From: Streptomyces sp. SCUT-3
GTDB taxonomy: Bacteria; Actinomycetota; Actinomycetes; Streptomycetales; Streptomycetaceae
Reading direction: 5' to 3'
Length of the DNA stretch: 64,000 bases
Assembly: GCF_014083985.1 (NCBI RefSeq)
Contig: NZ_CP046907.1
Location: 4,812,501-4,876,500 of the forward strand
A model generated the notes under the pieces. That model ran no database searches. It was not told the DNA's origin and saw only the letters and a program-made list of their open reading frames with translations. Made by a program: the position numbers and the translations under genes. Shown here piece by piece: positions 1 through 10,000 of the stretch; positions within the stretch are counted from its first letter, which is position 1; each line of letters begins with the position of its first letter.

Positions 1-1
1 C

Positions 2-394
2 CCCGCCCGCCGCCTGCTCGCGCCCGCCGCGACACTGGCCGGCGTGGCCGCCGCGTTCGCCTACGTCGCGGCCGTGGACCCCAACCAGCCCGGCCACTAC
101 CCCGGCTGCCCCCTGCTGGAACTGACCGGCATCTACTGCCCCGGCTGCGGGGGGCTGCGCAGCGCCCACGCCTTCGCCCACGGGGACCTCCCGGCCGCCT
201 TCGGCGCCAACGCCGTCGCGGTCGTCGGCTACTTCCTGTTCGCCGCGCTGTGGTCGGTGTGGGTCTGGCGGGCCGCGCGCGGACGCACCTTCGCCCTCGC
301 GCTGCGGCCCGCGCACTGGTGGGCGGTCGGGACCGTGGTGCTGGTCTTCAGCGTGGTCCGGAACCTGCCGTTCGGGTCGGCCCTGGCACCGTGA
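2..394 (+). CDS. DUF2752 family membrane protein (5' partial)
   Basis: The reading frame is open from the first bases of the window, so the true start is probably upstream; a GTG at 44 would cut the first hydrophobic segment. The protein carries the DUF2752 signature: a Cys-Pro pair, then TGIYCPGCGGLR followed by H-x-L-x-HGD-like residues (here AHAFAHGDL) and an Asn-rich helix start. Two further membrane segments follow. The two cysteine pairs resemble a metal site, but the biochemical role of the family is unknown to me. It lies just upstream of the tryptophan genes, with 132 bases between them. The family assignment is confident; function is not. Confidence 0.8.
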   Translation, partial: PARRLLAPAATLAGVAAAFAYVAAVDPNQPGHYPGCPLLELTGIYCPGCGGLRSAHAFAHGDLPAAFGANAVAVVGYFLFAALWSVWVWRAARGRTFALALRPAHWWAVGTVVLVFSVVRNLPFGSALAP

Positions 395-526
395 CGACCG
401 CCGCCGCGGCAGCTTCTGTCCAGCTTGTGGGACCGTGCGCCGCTGAATGATGGGTGTGCGCGGTTCGCCGGATACCATCGGCGGTGCCTGCGCTTTCCCG
501 CCACTTTGCCGACAGGAGGAGCCCGC

Positions 527-1336
527 GTGAGTGTGCTCGACGAGATCATCGACGGAGTCCGTGCCGACCTCGCCGAGCGACAGGCGCGCGTCTCCCTCGA
601 GGAGCTCAAGGAGCGGGCCGCCAAGGCTCCCCGGGCCAAGGACGGCGTGGCCGCCCTGCGCGGTGACAGCGTCAAGGTGATCTGCGAGGTCAAGCGGTCC
701 AGCCCCTCCAAGGGCGCGCTGGCCGCGATCGCCGACCCGGCGGGCCTGGCAGCGGACTACGAGGCGGGCGGCGCGGCCGTCATCAGCGTTCTCACCGAGC
801 AGCGCCGCTTCGGGGGGTCGCTCGCCGACCTGGAGGCGGTGCGCGCCAAGGTCGACATCCCCGTCCTGCGCAAGGACTTCGTCGTCACCTCCTACCAGCT
901 GTGGGAGGCCCGCGCGTACGGCGCCGACCTGGTCCTGCTGATCGTCGCCGCGCTCGGGCAGGAGGCCCTGGTCTCGCTGATCGAGCGCGCCCGGTCGATC
1001 GGTCTCACCCCCCTCGTCGAGGTGCACGACGAGGAGGAGGCGGAGCGGGCCGTCGCCGCCGGGGCGCGGATCATCGGCGTCAACGCCCGCAACCTCAAGA
1101 CCCTCGAGGTGGACCGCGGCAACTTCGCCCGGGTGGCCCCCGAGATCCCGGACGGCATCGTCAAGGTCGCCGAGTCCGGGGTGCGCGGCCCGCACGACCT
1201 GATCGCCTACGCCAACGAGGGCGCCGACGCCGTGCTCGTCGGCGAGTCCCTGGTCACCGGCAGGGACCCCAAGGCCGCCGTGGCCGACCTCGTCGCCGCC
1301 GGCGCCCACCCCGCGCTGCGCCACGGGCGGGGCTGA
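527..1336 (+). CDS. trpC: Indole-3-glycerol phosphate synthase
   Basis: Closes the indole ring by converting carboxyphenylamino-deoxyribulose phosphate to indole-3-glycerol phosphate in tryptophan synthesis; cytoplasmic TIM barrel. The 269-residue length is normal. Visible signatures are [11 protein letters not shown] (residues 53-63, catalytic Lys), VLRKDF, GVNARNL and VAESGV near the phosphate site. I chose the GTG at 527 because AGGAGG lies just upstream and the protein then begins [10 protein letters not shown], as in actinobacterial homologues; an upstream in-frame ATG would add an unrelated leader. It heads the trpC-trpM-trpB-trpA cluster. No convincing attenuator or T-box is visible in the 132-base leader. 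Confidence 0.97.
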   Translation: MSVLDEIIDGVRADLAERQARVSLEELKERAAKAPRAKDGVAALRGDSVKVICEVKRSSPSKGALAAIADPAGLAADYEAGGAAVISVLTEQRRFGGSLADLEAVRAKVDIPVLRKDFVVTSYQLWEARAYGADLVLLIVAALGQEALVSLIERARSIGLTPLVEVHDEEEAERAVAAGARIIGVNARNLKTLEVDRGNFARVAPEIPDGIVKVAESGVRGPHDLIAYANEGADAVLVGESLVTGRDPKAAVADLVAAGAHPALRHGRG

Positions 1337-1346
1337 CCGCACCGCC

Positions 1347-1526
1347 ATGCCCCCGCACGCACCGCTGCCGGCCCCGGCCGCCGGCCTCGCCGCACCGATG
1401 CGCTGTGCGCCGCCGCGCTCCCTGAGGGGATGCCGGGCGCCGGCGCGCCGCGTGCTGGGCCGCCGCGTGCGCTACCACATCGGCTGCGAACCGGGACAGA
1501 TCAACGGGCGGCGATGGCAGGGCTGA
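1347..1526 (+). CDS. trpM: TrpM, tryptophan-cluster small protein
   Basis: A 59-residue frame starting ATG 10 bases after the trpC stop. The N-terminal half is Ala/Pro-rich; the C-terminal half is basic and well defined: [14 protein letters not shown], then [18 protein letters not shown]. In actinomycetes a small gene with this Arg-rich ending and a C-terminal Gly-Gln-x-Asn-Gly-x-x-Trp motif sits between trpC and trpB and is called trpM. In Streptomyces it has been linked to control of tryptophan and precursor supply. No catalytic motif is seen. The assignment rests on position and the C-terminal motif together; the N-terminus is less certain, and Met18 is an alternative start. Confidence 0.8.
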   Translation: MPPHAPLPAPAAGLAAPMRCAPPRSLRGCRAPARRVLGRRVRYHIGCEPGQINGRRWQG

Positions 1527-1620
1527 GCGCCCCGCGCCGGTTCCCCCGGGCCGCCCGGCCCGGTGGGGACCGGTGAGAACGCCCACGTCACCCGTTCCCT
1601 GTTCACCGGGAGTCAGTTTC

Positions 1621-2889
1621 ATGTCCACCGACTTCTTCCTGCCCGACCCCCTGGGCCTGGTGCCCGACCCCGGGGGCTACTTCGGTGCCTTCGGCGGCAA
1701 GTTCGTGCCCGAGGCCCTGGTCGCCGCGATCGACGAGGTCGCGGTGGAGTACGCCAGGGCCAAGGCCGATCCGGAGTTCGCCGCCGAGCTCAACGACCTG
1801 CTGGTCAACTACACCGGCCGCCCCAGCCCGCTCACCGAGGCGAAGCGGTTCGCCGAGCACGCCGGCGGAGCCCGGGTCTTCCTCAAGCGCGAGGACCTCA
1901 ACCACACCGGCTCGCACAAGATCAACAACGTGCTCGGCCAGGCGCTGCTGACCAAGCGCATCGGCAAGACGCGGGTGATCGCCGAGACCGGCGCCGGGCA
2001 GCACGGCGTGGCCACCGCGACCGCCTGCGCGCTGCTGGGCCTGGAGTGCACCGTCTACATGGGCGAGATCGACACCGAGCGCCAGGCGCTCAACGTCGCC
2101 CGCATGCGCATCCTCGGCGCCGACGTCGTCGCGGTGGCCTCCGGCAGCCGCACCCTCAAGGACGCCATCAACGAGGCGTTCCGCGACTGGGTGGCCAACG
2201 TCGACCACACCCACTACCTGTTCGGCACGGTCGCCGGCCCGGCGCCGTTCCCGGCGATGGTCCGCGACTTCCACCGGGTGATCGGCGTCGAGGCCCGCCG
2301 CCAGATCCTCGAGCGCACCGGCCGGCTGCCCGACGCGGTCGCCGCCTGCGTCGGCGGCGGCTCCAACGCCATCGGCATCTTCCACCCCTTCATCGAGGAC
2401 GAGGGCGTGCGCCTGGTCGGCTTCGAGGCGGGCGGCCACGGGGTGGAGTCCGGCGAGCACGCGGCCACCCTGACCGCCGGCGACCCCGGCATCCTGCACG
2501 GCTCCCGCTCCTACGTCCTCCAGGACGACGAGGGGCAGATCACCGAGCCGTACTCGATCTCGGCGGGCCTGGACTACCCCGGCATCGGCCCGGAGCACGC
2601 CTGGCTCAAGGACTCCGGCAGGGCGGAGTACCGCCCGGTCACCGACGCCCGGGCCATGGAGGCCCTGCGGCTGCTGTCCCGCACCGAGGGCATCATCCCG
2701 GCGATCGAGTCCGCCCACGCCCTGGCCGGGGCGCTGGAGCTGGGGCGGGAGCTGGGCCCCGAGGGCCTGCTGCTGGTCAACCTCTCCGGCCGGGGCGACA
2801 AGGACATGGACACCGCGGCCCGCTACTTCGGGCTGTACGACGAGGCCCCCGCGGACGCGGACGGCGGCAAGGGGGGCGAGGGCCGGTGA
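1621..2889 (+). CDS. trpB: Tryptophan synthase beta chain
   Basis: PLP enzyme joining indole and serine to give tryptophan, in an alpha2-beta2 complex with TrpA. The PLP lysine is Lys100 in [17 protein letters not shown] and [10 protein letters not shown] (phosphate-binding loop) are intact, as is the C-terminal region around LSGRGDKDM. With the ATG at 1621 the protein is 422 residues, normal for the TrpB1 type that pairs with TrpA. A GGGAG lies about ten bases upstream. Earlier in-frame starts would add an unconserved leader. It overlaps trpA by four bases, consistent with translational coupling of the two subunits. Confidence 0.97.
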   Translation: MSTDFFLPDPLGLVPDPGGYFGAFGGKFVPEALVAAIDEVAVEYARAKADPEFAAELNDLLVNYTGRPSPLTEAKRFAEHAGGARVFLKREDLNHTGSHKINNVLGQALLTKRIGKTRVIAETGAGQHGVATATACALLGLECTVYMGEIDTERQALNVARMRILGADVVAVASGSRTLKDAINEAFRDWVANVDHTHYLFGTVAGPAPFPAMVRDFHRVIGVEARRQILERTGRLPDAVAACVGGGSNAIGIFHPFIEDEGVRLVGFEAGGHGVESGEHAATLTAGDPGILHGSRSYVLQDDEGQITEPYSISAGLDYPGIGPEHAWLKDSGRAEYRPVTDARAMEALRLLSRTEGIIPAIESAHALAGALELGRELGPEGLLLVNLSGRGDKDMDTAARYFGLYDEAPADADGGKGGEGR

Positions 2890-3704
2890 GCGGCAACGTC
2901 GAACTGCTGGACAACGTGCTGGCCGCGGCCCGGAGCGAGAACCGCGCGGCCCTGGTGGGCTACCTGCCGGCCGGGTTCCCGACGGTGGACGGCGGCGTCG
3001 CGGCGGTCACCGCGCTCGTCGAGGGCGGCTGCGACGTCGTCGAGGTCGGCCTTCCGCACAGCGACCCGGTGATGGACGGCCCGGTCATCCAGACCGCCGA
3101 CGACATCGCCCTGCGCGGCGGGGTCCGCATCGCCGACGTGATGCGGACGGTGCGCGAGGCCCACGCGGCCACCGGCGCCCCGGTGCTGGTGATGACCTAC
3201 TGGAACCCGGTGGACCGCTACGGCCCCGAGCGGTTCGCGGCCGAGCTGGCCGAGGCCGGCGGGGCGGGCTGCATCCTGCCCGACCTGCCGGTCGAGGAGT
3301 CCGCGGCCTGGCGGAAGGCGGCCGCCGAGCACCACCTGGCCACCGTCTTCGTCGTCGCGCCCTCCTCGCGTCCCGAGCGGCTGGCCAGGATCACCGCGGC
3401 CGGCAGCGGCTTCGTCTACGCGGCCTCGCTGATGGGCGTCACCGGCACCCGCGAGAGCGTGGGGAACGAGGCGGCCGAGCTGGTGGAGCGCACCCGCGCC
3501 ACCACCGGCCTGCCGGTCTGCGTCGGCCTGGGCGTCTCCAACGCCGAGCAGGCCGCGGAGGTGGCGCTCTTCGCCGACGGCGTCATCGTCGGCTCCGCCT
3601 TCGTCAAGCTCCTCCTGGAGGCCGGGGACGACCTGGACACCGGGCTGGAGCGGGTGCGGGAGCTGGCGGCGGACCTGGCCAAGGGCGTGCGCTCGCGCAC
3701 CTAG
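2886..3704 (+). CDS. trpA: Tryptophan synthase alpha chain
   Basis: Cleaves indole-3-glycerol phosphate to indole, which is channelled to TrpB. The GTG start overlaps the trpB stop (GTGA). The catalytic acids are visible in [15 protein letters not shown] as Glu53 and Asp64, spaced 11 apart as in the E. coli enzyme. The phosphate-binding end GVSNAEQA and the GVIVGSAFV strand are present. The length, 272 residues, is normal. A perfect 44-base palindrome (3747-3790) lies 42 bases after the stop and should end the trp transcript. Confidence 0.97.
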   Translation: MSGNVELLDNVLAAARSENRAALVGYLPAGFPTVDGGVAAVTALVEGGCDVVEVGLPHSDPVMDGPVIQTADDIALRGGVRIADVMRTVREAHAATGAPVLVMTYWNPVDRYGPERFAAELAEAGGAGCILPDLPVEESAAWRKAAAEHHLATVFVVAPSSRPERLARITAAGSGFVYAASLMGVTGTRESVGNEAAELVERTRATTGLPVCVGLGVSNAEQAAEVALFADGVIVGSAFVKLLLEAGDDLDTGLERVRELAADLAKGVRSRT

Positions 3705-3746
3705 CGGGACCCGCCGCGGGCCGGGGACGGCCCGCGGCCCCCACGT

Positions 3747-3790
3747 GCGGCGGGCGGCCGCAGGCACCGGTGCCTGCGGCCGCCCGCCGC
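3747..3790 (+). terminator. Perfect palindromic terminator after trpA
   Basis: The two 22-base arms pair without a mismatch around an ACCGGT centre; weaker G-T pairs extend the stem outwards. There is no T-tract, as is usual for GC-rich actinomycete terminators. It separates trpA from the thioredoxin-like gene. Confidence 0.75.
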
Positions 3791-3889
3791 GTGCGCGGGG
3801 ACCGGGAGGACCAGGAGGCGTGTCCTTCGTTCGGGTGGTCCTGCCGCCGTGGTGCGTGGACTTGTCCGCCCGCCGTCGTTGGGCAGCCA

Positions 3890-4654
3890 GTGAGCCAGAA
3901 GAACCGTGACGGTAAGCGCGGCGCCCGTGAGCGCCTCCAGGAGCAGCGGCAGCAGGAGGCGGCCCGGGCCAAGCGAAGGCGGACGCTCGTGGCGGCCGCG
4001 GTGGTGGCGGGGGTCCTCGCCGTCGCCGCGGCGGTCGGGGTGGTGGTCGCCAACACCGGCGGGGAGGACGAGGGGCCGGTCGCCTCGCCGAAGGGCGCCG
4101 GGGGCGAGAACGGCCTCGTCCTGTCGAAGGGGCGGGCCGACGCTCCGGCGACCCTGACCGTGTACGAGGACTTCCGCTGCCCGGCCTGCAAGCAGTTCGA
4201 GGACACCTACCGCTCGACGATCGACTCGCTGGTGAAGTCCGGGGACCTCAGGGTGGACTACCACCTGGTGACGATCATCGACGGCAACGTGGGCGGCCAG
4301 GGGTCGACGCGGGCCGCCAACGCCGCCGCCTGCTCGCAGGACGCCGGGCACTTCCCCGAGTACCACGACGTGCTCTTCGCCAACCAGCCGCCGGAGACGG
4401 AGGACGCGTTCGCCGACAACGGCCGCCTGCTGAAACTGGCCGGAAAGGTGGACGGCCTGCGGAGCGGCGCCTTCGACTCGTGCGTCGAGAAGGGCACCTA
4501 CGAGGACTGGGTGGCCCGGTCCAGCAGCACCCTCACCGACGACGGCTACAACTCCACGCCCACCGTGCTGCTCGACGGCAAGGACGTCTACTCGGGCGGC
4601 AGGCTGACACCGGAGTCGTTGAGGAAGCAGGTCGAGGACGCGGCCCGCTCCTGA
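3890..4654 (+). CDS. Membrane-anchored DsbA-like thioredoxin-fold protein
   Basis: A 254-residue protein with a basic, coiled N-terminus (1-31), one membrane helix (32-54), a Gly/Glu linker and an extracytoplasmic thioredoxin/DsbA fold (thioredoxin_4 type). The active site is CPAC (97-100) in YEDFRCPACKQFE, and the cis-Pro loop is in STPTVLLDG. Two further Cys (in AACSQD and FDSCVEK) could form a structural disulfide. A role in disulfide formation or exchange of secreted proteins is inferred from the family. The GTG at 3890 gives the conserved SQKNRDGKRGAR start; a longer frame from 3770 would begin inside the trpA terminator. It sits directly before lgt. Confidence 0.9.
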   Translation: MSQKNRDGKRGARERLQEQRQQEAARAKRRRTLVAAAVVAGVLAVAAAVGVVVANTGGEDEGPVASPKGAGGENGLVLSKGRADAPATLTVYEDFRCPACKQFEDTYRSTIDSLVKSGDLRVDYHLVTIIDGNVGGQGSTRAANAAACSQDAGHFPEYHDVLFANQPPETEDAFADNGRLLKLAGKVDGLRSGAFDSCVEKGTYEDWVARSSSTLTDDGYNSTPTVLLDGKDVYSGGRLTPESLRKQVEDAARS

Positions 4655-4743
4655 ACCGGGCCCGGCCCGGACCACTGCCGTTACCCACCCGTTGCCGGGG
4701 GTGCTGCCGCAGCGCCCCGCGGCACGGTAGCGTCGTCGGTGCC

Positions 4744-5847
4744 ATGGACTCCCTCGCATTCATCCCCAGCCCCTCGACCGGGGTCCTCTACCTCGGTCCG
4801 GTCCCGCTGCGCGGCTACGCGTTCTGCATCATCCTCGGCGTCTTCGTGGGCGTCTGGCTCGGCGGCAGGCGCTGGGTCGCCCGCGGCGGCCTGCCGGGAA
4901 CGGTCGCGGACATCGCGGTGTGGGCCGTGCCGTTCGGCCTCGTCGGCGGGCGGCTGTACCACGTCATCACCTCGTACGAGCTCTACTTCGGCGAGGGCCG
5001 CAACTGGGTCGACGCCTTCAAGATCTGGGAGGGCGGCCTCGGCATCTGGGGCGCGATCGCGCTCGGCGCGGTCGGCGCCTGGATCGGCTGCCGCCGGCGG
5101 GGCATCCCGCTGCCCGCCTACGCGGACGCGCTGGCCCCCGGGATCGCCCTCGCCCAGGCGCTCGGCCGCTGGGGCAACTGGTTCAACCAGGAGCTGTACG
5201 GCCGCCCGACCACGCTGCCCTGGGCGCTGGAGATCGACGAGGCGCACCGCCCCTTCGAGACGCCCGAGCTGGCCACCTACCACCCGACGTTCCTGTACGA
5301 GTCGCTGTGGTGCGTCGGCGTCGCGCTGCTGGTGATCTGGGCCGACCGCAGGTTCCGCCTCGGCCACGGCCGGGCGTTCGCCCTGTACGTCGCGGCCTAC
5401 ACCGTCGGCCGGTTCTGGATCGAGTACATGCGGGTCGACGACGCGCACCACATCCTCGGCCTGCGGCTGAACAACTGGACCAGCATCGTGGTCTTCCTCG
5501 GTGCCGTGGTCTACATGGTGCTCTCGGCCCGCAAGCGGCCCGGCCGCGAGGAGGTCGTCGAACCGGCCGCGGTCGCCGCGGCGGGAGCCGGCGCACCGGA
5601 GGCGGGCGCCGGGAAGGCCTCCGGAGAGGAGACGTCGGACACAGTCGCGGGCACCGGGGACGAGCCGGACGCCGAGTCCGGCAGCAAGTCCGGTGCCGGG
5701 GCCGACGAGTCCGGCAGCAAGCCCGACGCCGGGTCCGGCAAGGAGACGGCCGCAGACAAGCCCGTCGACAAGCCCGTCGACAAGCCCGCGGACAAGGCCG
5801 CGGACACGGCGGACAGCAAGGCCGGAGCGGACAGCAGCCGCGCCTGA
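4744..5847 (+). CDS. lgt: Prolipoprotein diacylglyceryl transferase
   Basis: Transfers diacylglycerol from phosphatidylglycerol to the lipobox cysteine of prelipoproteins, the first step of lipoprotein maturation; several lipoproteins are encoded nearby (LivK, the Rieske protein). The seven-helix core is visible to about residue 265, with the signature GRWGNWFNQELYG and the conserved RxYHV (GGRLYHVI) and WEGGLGIWG segments. The protein is 367 residues; the last 100 or so form a hydrophilic Ala/Glu/Ser/Lys tail with PVDK/PADK repeats, as in other actinomycete Lgt proteins. A TAGCGT -10-like box ends ten bases before the ATG and no Shine-Dalgarno is evident, so the leader may be only a few bases. 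Confidence 0.96.
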   Translation: MDSLAFIPSPSTGVLYLGPVPLRGYAFCIILGVFVGVWLGGRRWVARGGLPGTVADIAVWAVPFGLVGGRLYHVITSYELYFGEGRNWVDAFKIWEGGLGIWGAIALGAVGAWIGCRRRGIPLPAYADALAPGIALAQALGRWGNWFNQELYGRPTTLPWALEIDEAHRPFETPELATYHPTFLYESLWCVGVALLVIWADRRFRLGHGRAFALYVAAYTVGRFWIEYMRVDDAHHILGLRLNNWTSIVVFLGAVVYMVLSARKRPGREEVVEPAAVAAAGAGAPEAGAGKASGEETSDTVAGTGDEPDAESGSKSGAGADESGSKPDAGSGKETAADKPVDKPVDKPADKAADTADSKAGADSSRA

Positions 5848-5869
5848 CACCCCGGACCGCACACCTTCC

Positions 5870-5904
5870 GCGGCCGCCGCGCCCCCACCGGGCACGGCGG
5901 CCGC
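5870..5904 (+). terminator. Hairpin terminator after lgt
   Basis: A ten-base perfect stem (GCGGCCGCCG with its complement) continues past one mismatch into a four-pair GC inner stem. It lies 22 bases after the lgt stop. There is no T-tract. Confidence 0.6.
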
Positions 5905-6022
5905 CGCGCTGTCCGGGAGGGGCCGGGGGAGCGGTGCGGGAGGGGCCGAAGGAGGGATGCGGGCAGGTTCGGCCAGCCTTCCCTTGCTGGAAAGAGAAGT
6001 TCTTCGTGCATATCTTCAGGTC

Positions 6023-6775
6023 ATGAGCATCGTCACGGGCAGTGAAGCGGCAGGGCCGGCCGGACCGGAGAAGGAGGCCCGCGCGGAAGTGCACCACGCC
6101 CACCGGGACGTCAACGGCGGCTGGCTGCGGCCGGCCGTCTTCGGGGCGATGGACGGCCTGGTCTCCAACCTCGCGCTGATCAGCGGCGTGGCCGGCGGCC
6201 GGGTCTCCTCCTCCACCATCGTGCTCACCGGCCTGGCCGGACTCGCCGCGGGCGCCTTCTCCATGGCGGCCGGCGAGTACACCTCGGTCGCCTCCCAGAG
6301 GGAGCTGGTCGAGGCCGAGCTGGACATCGAGCGGCGGGAGCTGCACCGCAATCCCGAGGGGGAGCTGCGCGAGCTGGCGGAGCTGTACGAGGCGCGCGGG
6401 GTGGAGCCGGAGCTGGCGGCCGAGGTGGCCCGGCAGCTCACCCGCGAGCCCGAGCAGGCGCTGGAGATACACGCCCGCGAGGAGCTGGGGGTGGACCCCA
6501 CGGACATGCCCTCGCCGCTGGTGGCGGCCGGCTCGTCCTTCGCGGCCTTCGCCGTGGGGGCGCTGCTGCCGCTGCTGCCCTACCTGCTGGGGGCGACCCA
6601 GCTGTGGCCTGCGGTCGCCCTGTCGCTGGCCGGGCTGTTCGGCTGCGGGGCGGTGGTGGCGAGGATCACGGCGCGCAGCTGGTGGTTCAGCGGCCTGCGG
6701 CAGCTCCTCCTGGGCGCGGCCGCGGCCGGGGTCACCTTCTTCGTGGGGTCCCTGTTCGGCGCCACCGTCGGGTGA
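6023..6775 (+). CDS. VIT1/CCC1-family transporter
   Basis: A 250-residue membrane protein of the vacuolar iron transporter family. The N-terminal HRDVNGGWLRPAVFGAMDGLVSN stretch matches the family start, followed by two helices around the GLAGLAAGAFSMAAGEYTS signature. A soluble acidic, helical region (about 90-160) with repeated Glu resembles the metal-binding domain of the family, and three C-terminal helices follow. By family knowledge it moves Fe(II) or Mn(II), here out of the cytoplasm. The ATG at 6023 is chosen because the protein then starts like its homologues. It stands alone, with terminators on both sides. Substrate is inferred. Confidence 0.9.
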   Translation: MSIVTGSEAAGPAGPEKEARAEVHHAHRDVNGGWLRPAVFGAMDGLVSNLALISGVAGGRVSSSTIVLTGLAGLAAGAFSMAAGEYTSVASQRELVEAELDIERRELHRNPEGELRELAELYEARGVEPELAAEVARQLTREPEQALEIHAREELGVDPTDMPSPLVAAGSSFAAFAVGALLPLLPYLLGATQLWPAVALSLAGLFGCGAVVARITARSWWFSGLRQLLLGAAAAGVTFFVGSLFGATVG

Positions 6776-6778
6776 GGC

Positions 6779-6812
6779 GCGGCTCTCGCCGCGCCGCCGC
6801 GGCGAGAGCCGC
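6779..6812 (+). terminator. Rho-independent terminator after the VIT gene
   Basis: A 15-base perfect stem with a four-base loop begins four bases after the stop codon and is followed by ACCACTTTTGTT. It is one of the few terminators in the window with a T-run. Confidence 0.8.
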
Positions 6813-7074
6813 ACCACTTTTGTTACCCGCCGGTTTCGGCGGTCTTTCCGCCGGGAATCAGTCGATGGCGCCACGGGCAGCGTTGCCCGCCGGGCGCACC
6901 GGCCGGCCGGGCGCAGCCCCCGGAGCGGCCTTGGCACCCCCTCCGTGTCCACATGGTGGAATCGGGTATCCGTTCTCCGGTACTTCGACCATCATGTAAC
7001 CTGCAAGAAATAGCACCGGGCCAGCGTCGTCCCAGTTGCATCTGTCATATGCCGCGACGACGACGGGAGAGCCG
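6813..7074 (+). promoter_or_regulatory. gltB upstream region with a GlnR-like half site
   Basis: A non-coding stretch before gltB. At 6996-7011 GTAAC is followed by six bases and GAAAT, matching one half of the actinomycete GlnR box (gTnAC-n6-GaAAc). A second half at the expected spacing is not seen. The AT-richer segment around 6985-7015 is the likeliest promoter area, but I cannot pick convincing -35/-10 boxes. GGGAGA at 7066-7071 is the ribosome binding site for the ATG at 7075. Nitrogen control is a hypothesis only. Confidence 0.3.
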
Positions 7075-10000
7075 ATGCGTTCCGCGTCCACGCACTCCGT
7101 GCCCGAGACCTTCCCCGGTCGGGCACACATGGACGGGCGCCCCGCGCCTCAGGGGATGTACGACCCCCGCAACGAGCACGACGCCTGCGGCGTCGGCTTC
7201 GTGGCCACCCTCACCGGCGAGGCCGACCACGCGCTCGTGGAGCAGGCCCTGACGGTCCTGACCAACCTCGAACACCGCGGGGCCACCGGGGCCGAGCCCG
7301 ACTCGGGCGACGGCGCCGGAATCCTCGTCCAGGTCCCGGACGCGTTCCTGCGCGAGACCGCCGGGTTCGAACTCCCCGCCGCCGGCGCCTACGCCGTGGG
7401 CATCGCCTTCCTCCCGGTCGGTGACGACGACTGCGACAAGGCCAAGGACGCGATCGAGGGCATCGCCGCCGAGGAGAAGCTGGCCGTGCTCGGCTGGCGC
7501 GAGGTCCCGGTCGCCCCGGGCATCCTGGGCGCCACCGCCCGCTCGACCATGCCCCGCTTCGAGCAGCTCTTCGTCGCCGACGCCGAGGGCGCCCGCACCG
7601 GCCTGGAGCTGGACCGGGTCGCCTTCGTGCTGCGCAAGCGCGCCGAGCGCGAGGCCGACGTCTACTTCCCGTCGCTGTCCGCGCGGACCATGGTCTACAA
7701 GGGCATGCTGACCACCGGGCAGCTGGAGCCGTTCTTCCCCGACCTGTCCGACGAGCGGTTCGCCACCGCCATCGCCCTGGTCCACTCGCGGTTCTCCACC
7801 AACACCTTCCCGAGCTGGCCGCTGGCCCACCCGTACCGGTTCGTCGCCCACAACGGCGAGATCAACACCGTCATGGGCAACCGCAACTGGATGCGGGCCC
7901 GCGAGTCCCGCCTCGCCAGCGATCTCATCCCCGGCGACCTGGACCGCATCTTCCCCGTCTGCACCCCCGGCGCCTCCGACTCCGCCTCCTTCGACGAGGT
8001 CCTGGAGCTGCTGCACCTGGGCGGGCGCTCCCTGCCCCACAGCGTGCTGATGATGATCCCCGAGGCGTGGGAGAACCACGACTCGATGGACCCGGCCCGC
8101 CGCGCGTTCTACGAGTACCACTCCACGATCATGGAGCCCTGGGACGGCCCGGCCTGCGTCACCTTCACCGACGGCACCCTCGTCGGCGCGGTCCTGGACC
8201 GCAACGGCCTGCGCCCCGGCCGCTACTGGGTCACCGACGACGGCCTGGTCGTCCTCTCCTCCGAGGTCGGCGTCCTGGACATCGACCCGGCCAGGGTCGT
8301 CCGCAAGGGCCGCCTGCAGCCCGGCCGCATGTTCCTCGTCGACACCGCCGAGCACCGCATCGTCGAGAACGACGAGATCAAGGCGCAGCTCGCCGCCGAG
8401 AACCCCTACCAGGAGTGGCTGGACGCCGGCCTGGTCGGCATCGACGAGCTGCCCGAGCGCGAGCACATCGTGCACACCCACGCCTCGGTCACCCGCCGCC
8501 AGCAGACCTTCGGGTACACCGAGGAGGAGCTGCGCGTCATCCTCACCCCGATGGCGAAGGCCGGCGCGGAGCCGATCGGCTCCATGGGCACCGACTCGCC
8601 CATCGCCGCGCTCTCCGAGCGCCCCCGGCTGCTCTTCGACTACTTCACCCAGCTGTTCGCGCAGGTCACCAACCCGCCGCTGGACGCCATCCGCGAGGAG
8701 CTCGTCACCTCGCTGGTCTCGGTCGTCGGACCGCAGGGCAACCTGCTCGTCCCCGCCCCGGCTTCCTGCCGCAGCGTCACCCTGCCGTTCCCGGTGATCG
8801 ACAACGACGAGCTGGCCAAGCTCATCCACATCAACGCCGACGGCGACATGCCCGGCATGAAGTCCGCCACCCTCTCCGGCCTGTACCGCGTCGCCGGCGG
8901 CGGCGAGGCCCTGGCCGCCCGGCTGGCCGAGATCTGCGCCGAGGCGGACGCCGCCATCGAGGCCGGCGCCCGGATCATCGTGCTCTCCGACCGGCACTCC
9001 GACGCCGAGCACGCCCCGATCCCCTCGCTGCTGCTGACCTCCGCGGTCCACCACCACCTGATCCGCACCAAGCAGCGCACCGACGTCGGCCTGATCGTCG
9101 AGGCCGGCGACGTCCGCGAGGTGCACCACGTGGCGCTTCTCGTCGGCTACGGCGCCGCCGCGGTCAACCCCTACCTGGCCATGGAGTCGGTGGAGGACCT
9201 CGTCCGGGCCGGCACCTTCCTGACCGGCATCGAGCCCGAGACCGCGATCCGCAACCTGATCAAGGCCCTGGGCAAGGGCGTGCTGAAGGTGATGTCCAAG
9301 ATGGGCATCTCCACCGTCGCCTCCTACCGCGGCGCCCAGGTCTTCGAGGCCGTCGGCCTGGACCAGGAGTTCGTCAACACCTACTTCCACGGCACCGCCA
9401 CCAAGATCGGCGGCGTCGGCCTGGACGTGGTCGCGGCCGAGGTCGCCGCCCGGCACGCCAAGGCCTACCCGGCCTCCGGCATCGCCGCGGCCCACCGCCG
9501 CCTGGACATCGGCGGCGAGTACCAGTGGCGCCGCGAGGGCGAGCCGCACCTGTTCGACCCGGACACCGTCTTCCGCCTGCAGCACGCCACCCGCACGCGC
9601 CGCTACGACATCTTCAAGCAGTACACCGCGCGGGTGAACGAGCAGTCCGAGCGCCTGATGACGCTCCGCGGCCTGTTCGGCTTCAAGGCCGGCGAGCGCA
9701 CCCCCGTCCCGATCGACGAGGTCGAGCCGGTCTCCGCGATCGTCAAGCGGTTCTCCACCGGCGCGATGTCCTACGGGTCCATCTCGCAGGAGGCCCACGA
9801 GACCCTCGCTGTCGCCATGAACCGGCTGGGCGCCAAGTCCAACACCGGCGAGGGCGGCGAGGACCCCGACCGCCTGTACGACCCGGCCCGCCGCAGCGCC
9901 ATCAAGCAGGTCGCCTCCGGCCGCTTCGGCGTCACCAGCGAGTACCTGGTCAACGCGGACGACATCCAGATCAAGATGGCCCAGGGCGCCAAGCCCGGCG

